Assembly (NCBI RefSeq): GCF_002077945.1
Contig: NZ_LVYD01000049.1
Location: 1 to 64,000 of the forward strand
Length of the DNA stretch: 64,000 nucleotides
Direction of reading: 5' to 3'
Origin: Niastella vici
GTDB lineage: Bacteria > Bacteroidota > Bacteroidia > Chitinophagales > Chitinophagaceae
Each line of letters opens with the position of its first letter. Position 1 is the first letter of the stretch. Positions 46,623 to 55,327 of the stretch are shown here, piece by piece. Below the pieces are notes generated by a model. It searched no databases. It saw only the letters and a program-made list of their open reading frames with translations, and was not told where the DNA came from. A program made the translations under genes and the position numbers.

Positions 46623-48623
46623 ATGAACACCTTACACATACGGCTATGCTGGTGGCTCGTATTGTTGCCTGTATCATTATGCCGGGCGCAGTCGGGCGAC
46701 AGTGTGTCTACTTTAAAAAAAGTGACGGTTTCGGGGCTGAAAAAGAAAAGCACCTTCACCGCGGTGACGCCGTTGCAATCGCTTACCAGCGAAACGCTGC
46801 AGCAATTGAACGCCCCTTCGGTGGGCGATGCAGCGCGCTATTTCAGCGGCGTGCTGGTAAAGGATTATGGTGGGGTGGGTGGCTTGAAAACTGTTTCGGT
46901 TAGAAGTTTGGGCGCAGCGCATACCGGCATTTTATACGATGGTATTCCGGTGTCTGACGTACAGAGCGGACAGGTTGACCTCAGCCGGTATTCCACCACT
47001 TTTGTACAATCGATCGATCTGCAACAGGGCAGCCCGGCCACGCTGTTGCAACCGGCGCGGGCATACAGTTATGCGGCGGTATTGTCGATCAATACGCCTT
47101 CGATGAATGCGCTGCTGTTGCCCGCTCACCAATGGCAGGCCGGTTTAAAAGCAGGATCGTTTGGTTTATGGCAACCCTTCGGCAGCCTGCAATTAAAATT
47201 GCCAAAGCAGGCGATGATCGGCCTTAGCTCCGAGGCTGTGTTCTCAAAAGGCGATTACCCGTTCCATATAAGCAATGGCGCTTATTCAGAAGATACAAAA
47301 CGGCAGAATGCCGATATGAAATCGTTTCAGGGTGAGCTCAACGGCGTAAAACAATTCAACGATAGTTCAATTTTGCAGGTGAAGTTTACCGGTTATCACA
47401 GCAGCCGCGGATTGCCGGGCGCTATTGTTTTCTTCAATGAGCGATCGGTAGAACATCTCTGGAATACAGATACCTATTTTCAAAGCCGTTACCGCAAGTC
47501 GCTTGGTCGCAATACCGGATTGTTGATCTCTGGCAAATACAGCCGCAACTATACCCGCTATACCGATCCTGATTTTTTGAATAACCAGGGCGGGCTCGAT
47601 AACCGGTATACGCAACAGGAATATTATTTTGCTGCGGCCATCGATCATACCATTGGGGAACGGTTAACATTGGCTGCTGCCTCAGACGCAGCGTATTCGC
47701 AGCTTACCGCTAACCTCACCAATTTCGCCACACCAACCCGCCGCTATTTCTGGAACAATGTAGCGGCACATTACAATGGCGGCTTGTGGCAATTGAACGG
47801 TTCCCTGTTATTATCAACAGTGAATGATAAAACCGGGAGTGGAAAAGCCGCTGCCACCATCAACAAACTAACGCCATCCATTGCAGGTAATTTGAAGTTG
47901 GGAGAGAGCAGTCCATTCATGGTGCGGTTGTTTTACAAACACATCTTTCGCATGCCCACTTTCAATGACCTGTATTATAACTGGATCGGAAATCCCGATC
48001 TGCGGCCTGAATATGCGCGCCAGTATAATGCCGGACTGGTATTTTCGAAGTCAATCAATAAAGTGCTGAAGCAATTCACGATCAGTGCAGATGGATATTA
48101 CAACCGGGTAAATGACAAGATCATTGCGGTTCCCAATAAAAATCTCTTTTCCTGGACGATGTTAAACCTGGGAAAAGTAGATATTAAAGGCATCGATGTA
48201 AATGTAGAAGGCGCCGGACAACTAACCGGTGCGGTTACCTGGTTCACCCGCATGGCCTATACCTGGCAGCAGGCCCTTGATGTTACCGATAAAACATCGG
48301 CCACTTATAAGAACGATATTCCTTATACGCCGCGCCATTCCGGCTCGGGGCTGGTTAGCCTGCAATACCGCGAATGGAGTGGGGGGTATAGCCTGGTGTT
48401 TTCCTCAACACGGTATACATTAGGCGAGAACAATCCTTATAACCAACTGGATGGTTGGGGCACACAGGATGCTTTTGTAGCGTGGACAAAACCCATGAAG
48501 ACTTTTTGTGTACAAATACGGGCGGCGGTAGATAATGTGCTGAACAGGCAGTATGATATAGTGCGGTATTTTCCAATGCCGGGCCGTTCGTTTAAACTTG
48601 GTTTACAACTTAACAATTTATAA
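46623..48623 (+). CDS. btuB: TonB-dependent cobalamin receptor (BtuB-like), second copy
   Basis: Outer-membrane receptor of 666 residues. A signal peptide (1-23, ending CRAQ) is followed by a TonB-box-like LKKVTVSGLKKKS, a complete plug (about 45-160, LNAPSVGDAARYFSGVLVKDYGG, LKTVSVRSLGAAHTGILYDGIPVSD) and a barrel with MPTFNDLYYNWIGNPDLRPE near 450. It ends in LQLNNL. The riboswitch upstream marks it as a corrinoid receptor. It is followed 9 nt later by a beta-propeller lipoprotein. It differs clearly from the receptor at 23238. Confidence 0.9.
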   Translation: MNTLHIRLCWWLVLLPVSLCRAQSGDSVSTLKKVTVSGLKKKSTFTAVTPLQSLTSETLQQLNAPSVGDAARYFSGVLVKDYGGVGGLKTVSVRSLGAAHTGILYDGIPVSDVQSGQVDLSRYSTTFVQSIDLQQGSPATLLQPARAYSYAAVLSINTPSMNALLLPAHQWQAGLKAGSFGLWQPFGSLQLKLPKQAMIGLSSEAVFSKGDYPFHISNGAYSEDTKRQNADMKSFQGELNGVKQFNDSSILQVKFTGYHSSRGLPGAIVFFNERSVEHLWNTDTYFQSRYRKSLGRNTGLLISGKYSRNYTRYTDPDFLNNQGGLDNRYTQQEYYFAAAIDHTIGERLTLAAASDAAYSQLTANLTNFATPTRRYFWNNVAAHYNGGLWQLNGSLLLSTVNDKTGSGKAAATINKLTPSIAGNLKLGESSPFMVRLFYKHIFRMPTFNDLYYNWIGNPDLRPEYARQYNAGLVFSKSINKVLKQFTISADGYYNRVNDKIIAVPNKNLFSWTMLNLGKVDIKGIDVNVEGAGQLTGAVTWFTRMAYTWQQALDVTDKTSATYKNDIPYTPRHSGSGLVSLQYREWSGGYSLVFSSTRYTLGENNPYNQLDGWGTQDAFVAWTKPMKTFCVQIRAAVDNVLNRQYDIVRYFPMPGRSFKLGLQLNNL

Positions 48624-48632
48624 TCAACTACA

Positions 48633-49697
48633 ATGAAACAGATCAGGTTCGTTTTACCTCTGGTAGCTTTGGTGGCAGGTATGGTCTCCTGTAAAAAGGA
48701 TGACATTAATACAGACACCCCGCCAGTTGCTACCGGTGTGTATGTGCTCAGTGAAGGAAAATTCAACAACAATAATACAACCCTTACTTATTACAATTTC
48801 AATACGGGTGTTGCTACTACTGACTATTTTGCCAATGTAAACGGAAGCGGTTTGGGTGATACCGGTAATGACCTGCTTATATATGGCAGCAAAGCATATA
48901 TTGTTATGAACGGATCGAGCTATGTGGAGGTGATTGATGTAATGACGGCAACAGCGCTGAAGAATATCCCATTCAAGAACGGTAGTGTTTACCGCTTACC
49001 CCGGTATGCCGTAGCTTATAAAGATAAAGTACTGGTATCTGCTTATGATGGTACGGTGGCAGTGATTGATACTACCAGTCTGGCCATTGAGAAAAATATT
49101 ATGGTGGGCGCCAATCCTGAACAAATGGCCATCAGCGGCGACAAATTATATGTAGCCAATTCAGGAGGATTTAACCCGATATTCGATTCTACCATTTCTG
49201 TAGTGAGCCTCAGTACATTCACTGAGCTGCAAAAAATAGTAGTAGGTGTAAACCCCTTCAGTGTGGTGGCTGATAATGCCGGTAATATTTATGTAGGTTG
49301 CACCGGTGATTATGTTTCCATTAAGCCTAAACTGGTTAAAGTAAGCACTGCTACCAACAGCGTTGTAAAATCTGCAGATACAGCCGTTGGTAATCTTCGT
49401 TATTTTAATGGGCAACTGTATGCTAACGGTGGTTATTTGGGTGTGCCTTATGTACGGGTTTTAAGCACCACTGATTTTTCACAGAAAAGCAGCAACTTCA
49501 TAACCGATGGCACCAGGGTGACCACGCCATATGGATTAAATATCGATGCTAACTCTGGTGATGTTTATATAACAGATGCCAAAGATTATAATTCTTCCGG
49601 CGAAGTTTTTTGTTTTGACAAGAACGGTAAGAAGAAATTTTCGTTTAAGGTAACGCCGGGGATCAGTCCGAATACGGTGGCGTTTATCAGGCAATAG
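48633..49697 (+). CDS. btuG: Beta-propeller lipoprotein, BtuG-like
   Basis: A 354-residue lipoprotein (lipobox MVSC, Cys20) followed by YncE/DUF5074-like propeller blades: GVYVLSEGKFNNNN, VEVIDVMTATALKNIPFKNG, VAVIDTTSLAIEKNIMVGANPEQM, ISVVSLSTFTELQKIVVGVNP, GEVFCFDKNGKKKFSF. In Bacteroides, BtuG is a surface propeller lipoprotein that binds B12 tightly and passes it to BtuB. The match in fold type, lipidation, gene order and riboswitch control is good. The assignment rests on context plus fold, not on an alignment. Confidence 0.8.
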   Translation: MKQIRFVLPLVALVAGMVSCKKDDINTDTPPVATGVYVLSEGKFNNNNTTLTYYNFNTGVATTDYFANVNGSGLGDTGNDLLIYGSKAYIVMNGSSYVEVIDVMTATALKNIPFKNGSVYRLPRYAVAYKDKVLVSAYDGTVAVIDTTSLAIEKNIMVGANPEQMAISGDKLYVANSGGFNPIFDSTISVVSLSTFTELQKIVVGVNPFSVVADNAGNIYVGCTGDYVSIKPKLVKVSTATNSVVKSADTAVGNLRYFNGQLYANGGYLGVPYVRVLSTTDFSQKSSNFITDGTRVTTPYGLNIDANSGDVYITDAKDYNSSGEVFCFDKNGKKKFSFKVTPGISPNTVAFIRQ

Positions 49698-49729
49698 TTT
49701 AGACATTTGATCTTTGAGGTCGTAGTTAT

Positions 49730-49811
49730 ATGAAGTAGGAAGTAGGAAGTAGGAAGTAGGAAGTACGAAGTTCGCGGATTTCTTATCTCTTACTTCCTAC
49801 TTCTTACTTCA
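49730..49811. repeat. Heptamer-word inverted repeat, locus 4 (GAAGTAG type)
   Basis: The left arm has six 7-base words in a row from 49730 to 49771: ATGAAGT, then AGGAAGT four times, then ACGAAGT. The right arm (49778-49811) is the complement of ATGAAGT-AAGAAGT-AGGAAGT-AAGAGAT-AAGAAA. The core is only about 6 bases. It sits between the convergent ends of the btuG-like gene and the GAF-like gene, and is the clearest example of perfect 7-base tandem repetition in this family. The long core of loci 2 and 3 has been lost. Confidence 0.92.
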
Positions 49812-49853
49812 TTTTCCTGATATCTCTATTTTACAACCAACCTGACATGTTGG

Positions 49854-52235
49854 TTATCCCTCCAGGTTAATACTCACCCTTAGCGCCTTCAACCCGCTTA
49901 CGCCCTGTAATTCTTCCAGCTCCAGTGATTCCATACCCGGCAGCAACAGGTTCTTGCTTTGCAGGAATAAAATGTATTCCTGGTATTCCTGCGCTTCCCT
50001 GGGGTTGCTGTACACCATGGCTATCTTTCCCGGTTGTGTAAGCCGTTCATTGGTATCGCGGATATTCACTTTATCGAGCCGCTTCTTCATGATCTCGTAG
50101 CGGATGTTATACGATCCTTCCACATCGAAACGCCGTTCATCTTTGCGGAAACCAATGCTGATGGGCAGGCTATGGATCAGGATCAGCTGGGTGGTTTGCA
50201 GCGGTACCGGTAATGAAGGTATCAATGCATGGGTAATGCGCGCGATCTCGGCCATGGAGTTCAACTGCCATAACCTGATGTTCTTCAGGTACAGCATATT
50301 GAACGGGTTATTGGGCGCTATAGACTGACCAATATAGATGGTATATTCAACGCCATCGGTCTTGTATTTTTCAAAATAATGCGGGTACGACTGCTGCATC
50401 GCTTCTTCCTGCTTTTCGAAACTCTCCAGCACTGCCTCATTGATAGCCGCCATAGATTGTTCGTAATCGTTTCGGTTGCGGTATAAATAACCATCGCTGT
50501 CGTTCACCAGGTTAAAATAATTGGTGATTATTTCCCGGGCCTGCGGATGGCTGCTTTGCAAATGCAGGAGCACCGGTTGCACTTCTTTTTCGAAGAATTC
50601 ATTGATGCGCACTTCATCCTCGGCCGCTAATCCATTGTCAATGGCCTGACTGAATGTAAAATTCTTGAACTTCAATCCTTCCAGTAATGGCAGTTGTAAC
50701 CGGCTTTGCAGCGTATCAAAGGTTTCGTTAACGAGTTGAATATGGGCTTTCAGGTCTTTTTGAATGGCGCGGCTTCTTTCAACAGAAGAATTGCGCACAT
50801 CGATGGCGCCATATAATGGATATACATTATCAAAGACCACATTGCCACTGACGGGGCGTGCTTCTTCTTTATCTTCGTTGTGCAGGTATTCCCAGGCCAC
50901 TTCGGCAAACTTCCATTCAACGGCTGGTTGCAGGGCGGTGAATTTTTCCTTGATGTGCTTTTCAATGCGGTTGCCGAATGTGTCGCGGTTCTTCAGTAAC
51001 GCCAGTGATAACAGGGGCATGGCTGTTTCAACCCGGTTCATTACTTCCTGGTCTATCTTGTTAGGTATATGTGAGGCCAGTTCGAGTAAGCCCAGTAAAC
51101 CATCATTATTCTGAATGGGGTACAGCATATAACTTCTTACCCCGGCTTCTAATAACGGTTTGGTAAAAGGCGCTACCTGCAGTACTTTTTCATCGAAAAC
51201 ACTCAGCGCAACAGGTTCGGGGTGTTCGCTGAAAAAACCAACAACTCCATTGTAAGTGGCCACGCTTTCGGGGTCACTCAAACGCCAGTTCTTACCCACG
51301 ATGCCGTGCTTTACACAATTTTCATCGAGCACGAACCGGCCATTGAGTTGCATAAACGGCGTAATTCCTACTTCCACATCACTAACCCCCACCAGGGCAT
51401 GGATGTGTTTTTTCAGGTTCTGCACCACGCCCAGGTCGCAGTCTTCATGACGCAATAATATTTTTCTGATAGAGTCAAGTGATTCCTGAATGGTGAAGTC
51501 TTCAGCGATCCATACGCCAAAGCCTTCCACTTCAAAGAGATCGAGCGGCATGGTTTGCAGTTGCCGGTCAAGGTCAAGTATGCGCAGCGAGTTCAGGCAA
51601 ACCGCACAGTTGCCTATATTGGGTAAGCTGCCTTTCAGGGAAATATCAATGAAACGCCTATCGTACCGCAACCGGTAAAACCGTTTCATGCCGGTGTCTT
51701 TATCAACTATCGAATATACCAGGTGCGGGTCTTCGTTCAGTTTTATATTGTAGAATTTATCGAGCACGTGTTCATACAACAACGCACATTGTGTTTCTTT
51801 CAGAAAATCGCCTGTCATATTATCGGGCAGCATAAAATGTTCCCCGTTCTCATCAGTGAATAATTTTCTGAATGGCTCTGCATAATTGAAGATGGAGAAC
51901 TCATACGGCACACCCATGGTGAAAATGTTTTTTTCCTCTTCGCTTACAGCGGGAAAAAGTGTGGTGCCGAGTAGTTCGAGCAGGTCGTGGTGTTCCTCCA
52001 GCAAATGCGCATCTGTTACCGGTTCCATCAATGCCGGCACTTCCTCAAATCGTTCAATGAGATAATTGTATATTCTTGCTTTTGTATTGGAGCTGTGGTG
52101 TATTTTATCTTTCAGGTAATTGACAAATGGCCGAAAGGAGATCTTGCTGTCAATAGTTACCTGGTTATCGAACACATTTGTATCAGCGGCTAATATCTTA
52201 ACGCAGTTGCCAACAGGGGCAGTTGTTTCGAGCAT
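49854..52235 (-). CDS. GAF-like soluble protein of unknown function
   Basis: About 793 residues from the ATG at 52235 (MLETTAPVGNCVKI). An open frame continues to 52340 and would add a hydrophobic stretch, but I consider that non-coding. A GAF-like segment lies at roughly residues 300-440 (VGVSDVEVGITPFMQLNGRFV, GVRSYMLYPIQNNDGLLGLLEL). A Cys pair, GNCAVCLNSLRI, precedes it. The rest is charged and helical. No kinase, cyclase or HTH output domain was seen, so it may be a signal-sensing protein without its own output. No partner gene is adjacent. Confidence 0.75.
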   Translation of the reverse strand: MLETTAPVGNCVKILAADTNVFDNQVTIDSKISFRPFVNYLKDKIHHSSNTKARIYNYLIERFEEVPALMEPVTDAHLLEEHHDLLELLGTTLFPAVSEEEKNIFTMGVPYEFSIFNYAEPFRKLFTDENGEHFMLPDNMTGDFLKETQCALLYEHVLDKFYNIKLNEDPHLVYSIVDKDTGMKRFYRLRYDRRFIDISLKGSLPNIGNCAVCLNSLRILDLDRQLQTMPLDLFEVEGFGVWIAEDFTIQESLDSIRKILLRHEDCDLGVVQNLKKHIHALVGVSDVEVGITPFMQLNGRFVLDENCVKHGIVGKNWRLSDPESVATYNGVVGFFSEHPEPVALSVFDEKVLQVAPFTKPLLEAGVRSYMLYPIQNNDGLLGLLELASHIPNKIDQEVMNRVETAMPLLSLALLKNRDTFGNRIEKHIKEKFTALQPAVEWKFAEVAWEYLHNEDKEEARPVSGNVVFDNVYPLYGAIDVRNSSVERSRAIQKDLKAHIQLVNETFDTLQSRLQLPLLEGLKFKNFTFSQAIDNGLAAEDEVRINEFFEKEVQPVLLHLQSSHPQAREIITNYFNLVNDSDGYLYRNRNDYEQSMAAINEAVLESFEKQEEAMQQSYPHYFEKYKTDGVEYTIYIGQSIAPNNPFNMLYLKNIRLWQLNSMAEIARITHALIPSLPVPLQTTQLILIHSLPISIGFRKDERRFDVEGSYNIRYEIMKKRLDKVNIRDTNERLTQPGKIAMVYSNPREAQEYQEYILFLQSKNLLLPGMESLELEELQGVSGLKALRVSINLEG

Positions 52236-52401
52236 GACGCAGTATTTAGCGGTGAGTAAAATGAAAAGAGGCAGTACTATAAAGTTAAAATAAACTAATA
52301 TAATACTGCCAATGTATTTTACTGGTTGCTGGTGAGCCATTGACCATCGTCATGTCTTTTGTAAGGGTGTGCTTCTGCTAATAAGAGGAAGCACCCAACG
52401 A

Positions 52402-54969
52402 TCAAATAACCCGGCCCATAAATGGATCTGTTTTGCCGGGTTGCCCGTTCTCTACGCGGCCGGCATATCTGCGTTCAAAGACGGCATTGCCTTTGATCTT
52501 TACGGTAAAGTCGTACCAGCCAAAGCTTTTGGCGGTATTGATGGTAACGTATTGATACTTGATTGTTTGATTGGTTGAAGGCACGGTGATCTGCTGTGCA
52601 GGCGTTTTATACGCATTGTCAACAAGCTCAAATTCAACCGTTCCCCGGCCATCGGCCGGCTTAAGGATCGTATTGGCCAACCGCAGCACAATATTACCGG
52701 TTGGGTTATGATTGGCAGGATCGAATTCATATTTGCAGGCTACCTCTACGCCTGATGGGTCGTGCTGGTCGCCTTTGAATTCATTGAAGAAGCCATTGGG
52801 CCCATACACCTGCAAATGATAGATGCCATTTTCAAAATCGCCCAGTTGCCATTCATCTGTTACCACATCGCCTGCTGCTACCGCATAAGCCCGGTTATGC
52901 ATAACCTGTTGCTGGTATTTACCGGGTGTATACACCTGGAAGGGCGAGCCGGCAGTTTGCTCACCGAACACTTTATTACCAACCTGCAGGGAGAGGTTCA
53001 GGATGTTGCGGTTAGCATTGCTCAACGCGGCATCGGCATACAATTCATAAGGAATGGCGCAGGCATCGCGAATGCCTTTTTCCTGCTGCGGCATAAAGGG
53101 GGCATGGCGCGGGTCTTTATTGATAGTAGCTATTTCATCGGCGCTCAGCTTTTTATAATTGTTAGGCAATTGTTTGAACTGTGCTTTGTGAATGCCTTCT
53201 ATAAATTCATCTCTTTCCAGGAATTTTGGCAGCGTGATCTTTTCGCCATTCCAGGGTCTGAAGGCAGAGGTGAGATCGCCGCACACGGTGCGCCGCCATT
53301 TGGTGATATTGGGTTCCTCGATCTTCTTTCCGGTCTTGTGCGATAAGAACTTTTCGAGGAATTGCAGGGAAGAAGTATGATCAAACACTTCTGAATTCAC
53401 CCAGCCGCCGCGGCTCCAGGGCGATGCTATTACCATGGGAACGCGGTAGCCCAATCCGATCGAGCTTTCGCGTACCTGGTCTTTTATTGATTGCTGAGCC
53501 GGATTGGTTACATAATCGGCGCCGGTAGTAATGCCTTCTGAAGTTTTGCCGGTTTCCTTTTTGTGCGGGTGCGGTGCAACAAATGGCGGCAGGTGATCAT
53601 AATAACCATCATTTTCATCATAGGTCAGTACGAAGATGGTTTTCTTCCATACTTCAGGATTTTGCGTAAGTATGTCGAGCACTTCGCTGATGTACCATAC
53701 GCCAAACCAGGCAGAAGATGGATGGTCTGAAAAATTCTCCGGCGCCACGATCCACGATACGGTTGGCAGGTTGCCATTCTTTACATCATCACGGAACTGG
53801 TGCAGTACATCGCCTTTGGGCGCCTGCATCTGGCGTTCGGTATCGCCGTCTTTATAAGTGATGGTAGTGAGCTCGTGATAGTGGGGGTCTTTCTTATTGG
53901 TATCGAATGCTTTTGTATGCAGGGCTTTTTCCCGGGCCGAAAGACGTTCGAAATTTTCCCGCGTGTATTTTTTTTGATCGGCTTCCAGCATGGCCAGGTA
54001 TTTCTTACCCTGCTCTATGCGTTTTTGTATTTTCTCTTTATCGGAACCATTTGGTCCCGCCGCAGTTGATTGTAAAAGCGCTTCCTGTTTTTTGATCTCA
54101 GCGGTGGTCTTTTCAATTTCTTTCGGCAGGTGCTCGATATACGCCGGGTGAAATTTCACATTGTATTGCTTGTAGTATTCCAGCGGGTTATCGCCAAAAT
54201 TGGCCAGCCAGCCATCTTCTTCTCCTTCAAACCCCACACCCACGCTCAATTCGTTCTGGTATACTTTCCAGGAAACACCGGCATCTTCCAACCGCTCGGG
54301 AAAAGTAGCCCAGTTCACCATGGTATTATAATCGGCATCTTCATTCCAGACATTGGCCTGGGCGTTCTCTTCCTGTTTGTCCCTGATGGTGCCGCTCCAG
54401 AAATACAGGCGGTTGGGGGTAGTGCCGGTCAGGGATGAACAAAAGTTATGATCGCAAACCGTGAAGGCATCGGCCAGCGCATAATAGAAGGGAATATCTT
54501 CCCGGGTATGGTAACCCATGGTCAGGGGCATGGCGGAATAATCCTTGTTGCCCGAATGTTTGGCATCGAGCCATTTATCGTAGCGGCCTTCATTGCGGGC
54601 ATCAACCTGGTTGGCCCAGGAGTGGGGGAGGGAGCTCATCCAGGTGGCCTTGGTATTGTGGATGTCGAGCCGGAAGGGTGCGTAGGTTTCGCCTTCCTTA
54701 TTGGTTTGTAACCACACCAGGTTTTTATTGGGCAGGCGAATGGCCCGCGGATCATTATAGCCCCGCACGCCCTGCAGCGTTCCATACGCATGATCGAATG
54801 ACCGGTTCTCCTGCATCAGGAATACAATATGTTCCGCATCCTTCCAGGTACTGCCGGCTTCGGGATCAATGGCAAGGGCTTTGGCAATGGAAGGAGGCAA
54901 CAGTTGCATAAGGCCGGCGCCGCCTGTTAACAGCGAGGCTTTTTTAAGGAATTCTCTGCGGGTGTCCAT
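52402..54969 (-). CDS. Phosphocholine-specific phospholipase C, Tat-exported
   Basis: Cleaves the phosphodiester bond of phospholipids such as phosphatidylcholine; the substrate within the family is not certain. The 855-residue protein begins with a twin-arginine leader (MDTRREFLKKASLL, Arg4-Arg5). Active-site motifs of the acid phosphatase/PLC family are present: LMQENRSFDHAYGTLQGVRG (about 50-69), SSLTGTTPNRLYFWSGT, TYDENDGYYDHLPPFVAPHP and WSRGGWVNSEVFDHTSSLQFLE. Two C-terminal PLC-type beta domains (about 660-845) complete the fold. The gene stands alone, with a divergent gene upstream. Confidence 0.92.
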   Translation of the reverse strand: MDTRREFLKKASLLTGGAGLMQLLPPSIAKALAIDPEAGSTWKDAEHIVFLMQENRSFDHAYGTLQGVRGYNDPRAIRLPNKNLVWLQTNKEGETYAPFRLDIHNTKATWMSSLPHSWANQVDARNEGRYDKWLDAKHSGNKDYSAMPLTMGYHTREDIPFYYALADAFTVCDHNFCSSLTGTTPNRLYFWSGTIRDKQEENAQANVWNEDADYNTMVNWATFPERLEDAGVSWKVYQNELSVGVGFEGEEDGWLANFGDNPLEYYKQYNVKFHPAYIEHLPKEIEKTTAEIKKQEALLQSTAAGPNGSDKEKIQKRIEQGKKYLAMLEADQKKYTRENFERLSAREKALHTKAFDTNKKDPHYHELTTITYKDGDTERQMQAPKGDVLHQFRDDVKNGNLPTVSWIVAPENFSDHPSSAWFGVWYISEVLDILTQNPEVWKKTIFVLTYDENDGYYDHLPPFVAPHPHKKETGKTSEGITTGADYVTNPAQQSIKDQVRESSIGLGYRVPMVIASPWSRGGWVNSEVFDHTSSLQFLEKFLSHKTGKKIEEPNITKWRRTVCGDLTSAFRPWNGEKITLPKFLERDEFIEGIHKAQFKQLPNNYKKLSADEIATINKDPRHAPFMPQQEKGIRDACAIPYELYADAALSNANRNILNLSLQVGNKVFGEQTAGSPFQVYTPGKYQQQVMHNRAYAVAAGDVVTDEWQLGDFENGIYHLQVYGPNGFFNEFKGDQHDPSGVEVACKYEFDPANHNPTGNIVLRLANTILKPADGRGTVEFELVDNAYKTPAQQITVPSTNQTIKYQYVTINTAKSFGWYDFTVKIKGNAVFERRYAGRVENGQPGKTDPFMGRVI

Positions 54970-55327
54970 GTTTGGGTAATTGGTTAATCAAATAATCAAA
55001 TGAGTTAAAGAGCAATGATGATGCATTTGCAGTTCGTGAATGATCAAAGGACAAGGGTGAATAATCTCCGAAAATAAATATTACGAATTAAAAGGATGCT
55101 CAAAATTGTGCAATCGATTGACCCCGCCCGAACGACGTTCAGCCGGGCGGGCATTCACCACTCACCACATAAAAATAGGGTTAAATGACATTCCCGGGTT
55201 GAATGCATAAAAAATTAAAATGATGTTAATAAACAAAAAGAGACATAAAGAATAATTGCACAGTATTTGTAAAATGAATTGATACCTACCTCCATTCCCT
55301 GCCGGCAATCCGTTAATTCGTACGCCT
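54970..55327. other. Divergent intergenic region with a G/C-rich palindrome
   Basis: This region lies between two divergent genes, so it must hold both promoters, but I found no clear TAnnTTTG match. At 55124-55151 CCCGCCCGAACG and CGTTCAGCCGGGCGGG can pair in two short stems, with a tight loop. Just after it ATTCACC-ACTCACC (55153-55166) and before it ATTGACC recall the GGTCAAT words of the heptamer elements, but the arms are not inverted. It may be a decayed element. Confidence 0.45.

Noticed and set aside
49730-49811. Intrinsic terminator
   Set aside because: The hairpin is strong, but no run of U residues follows on either strand, so it is called as a repeat only.
52236-52340. Hydrophobic N-terminal extension of the GAF-like protein
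   Set aside because: The stretch is A+T-rich, and the ATG at 52235 starts a soluble, charged protein; a membrane anchor here is possible but not supported.
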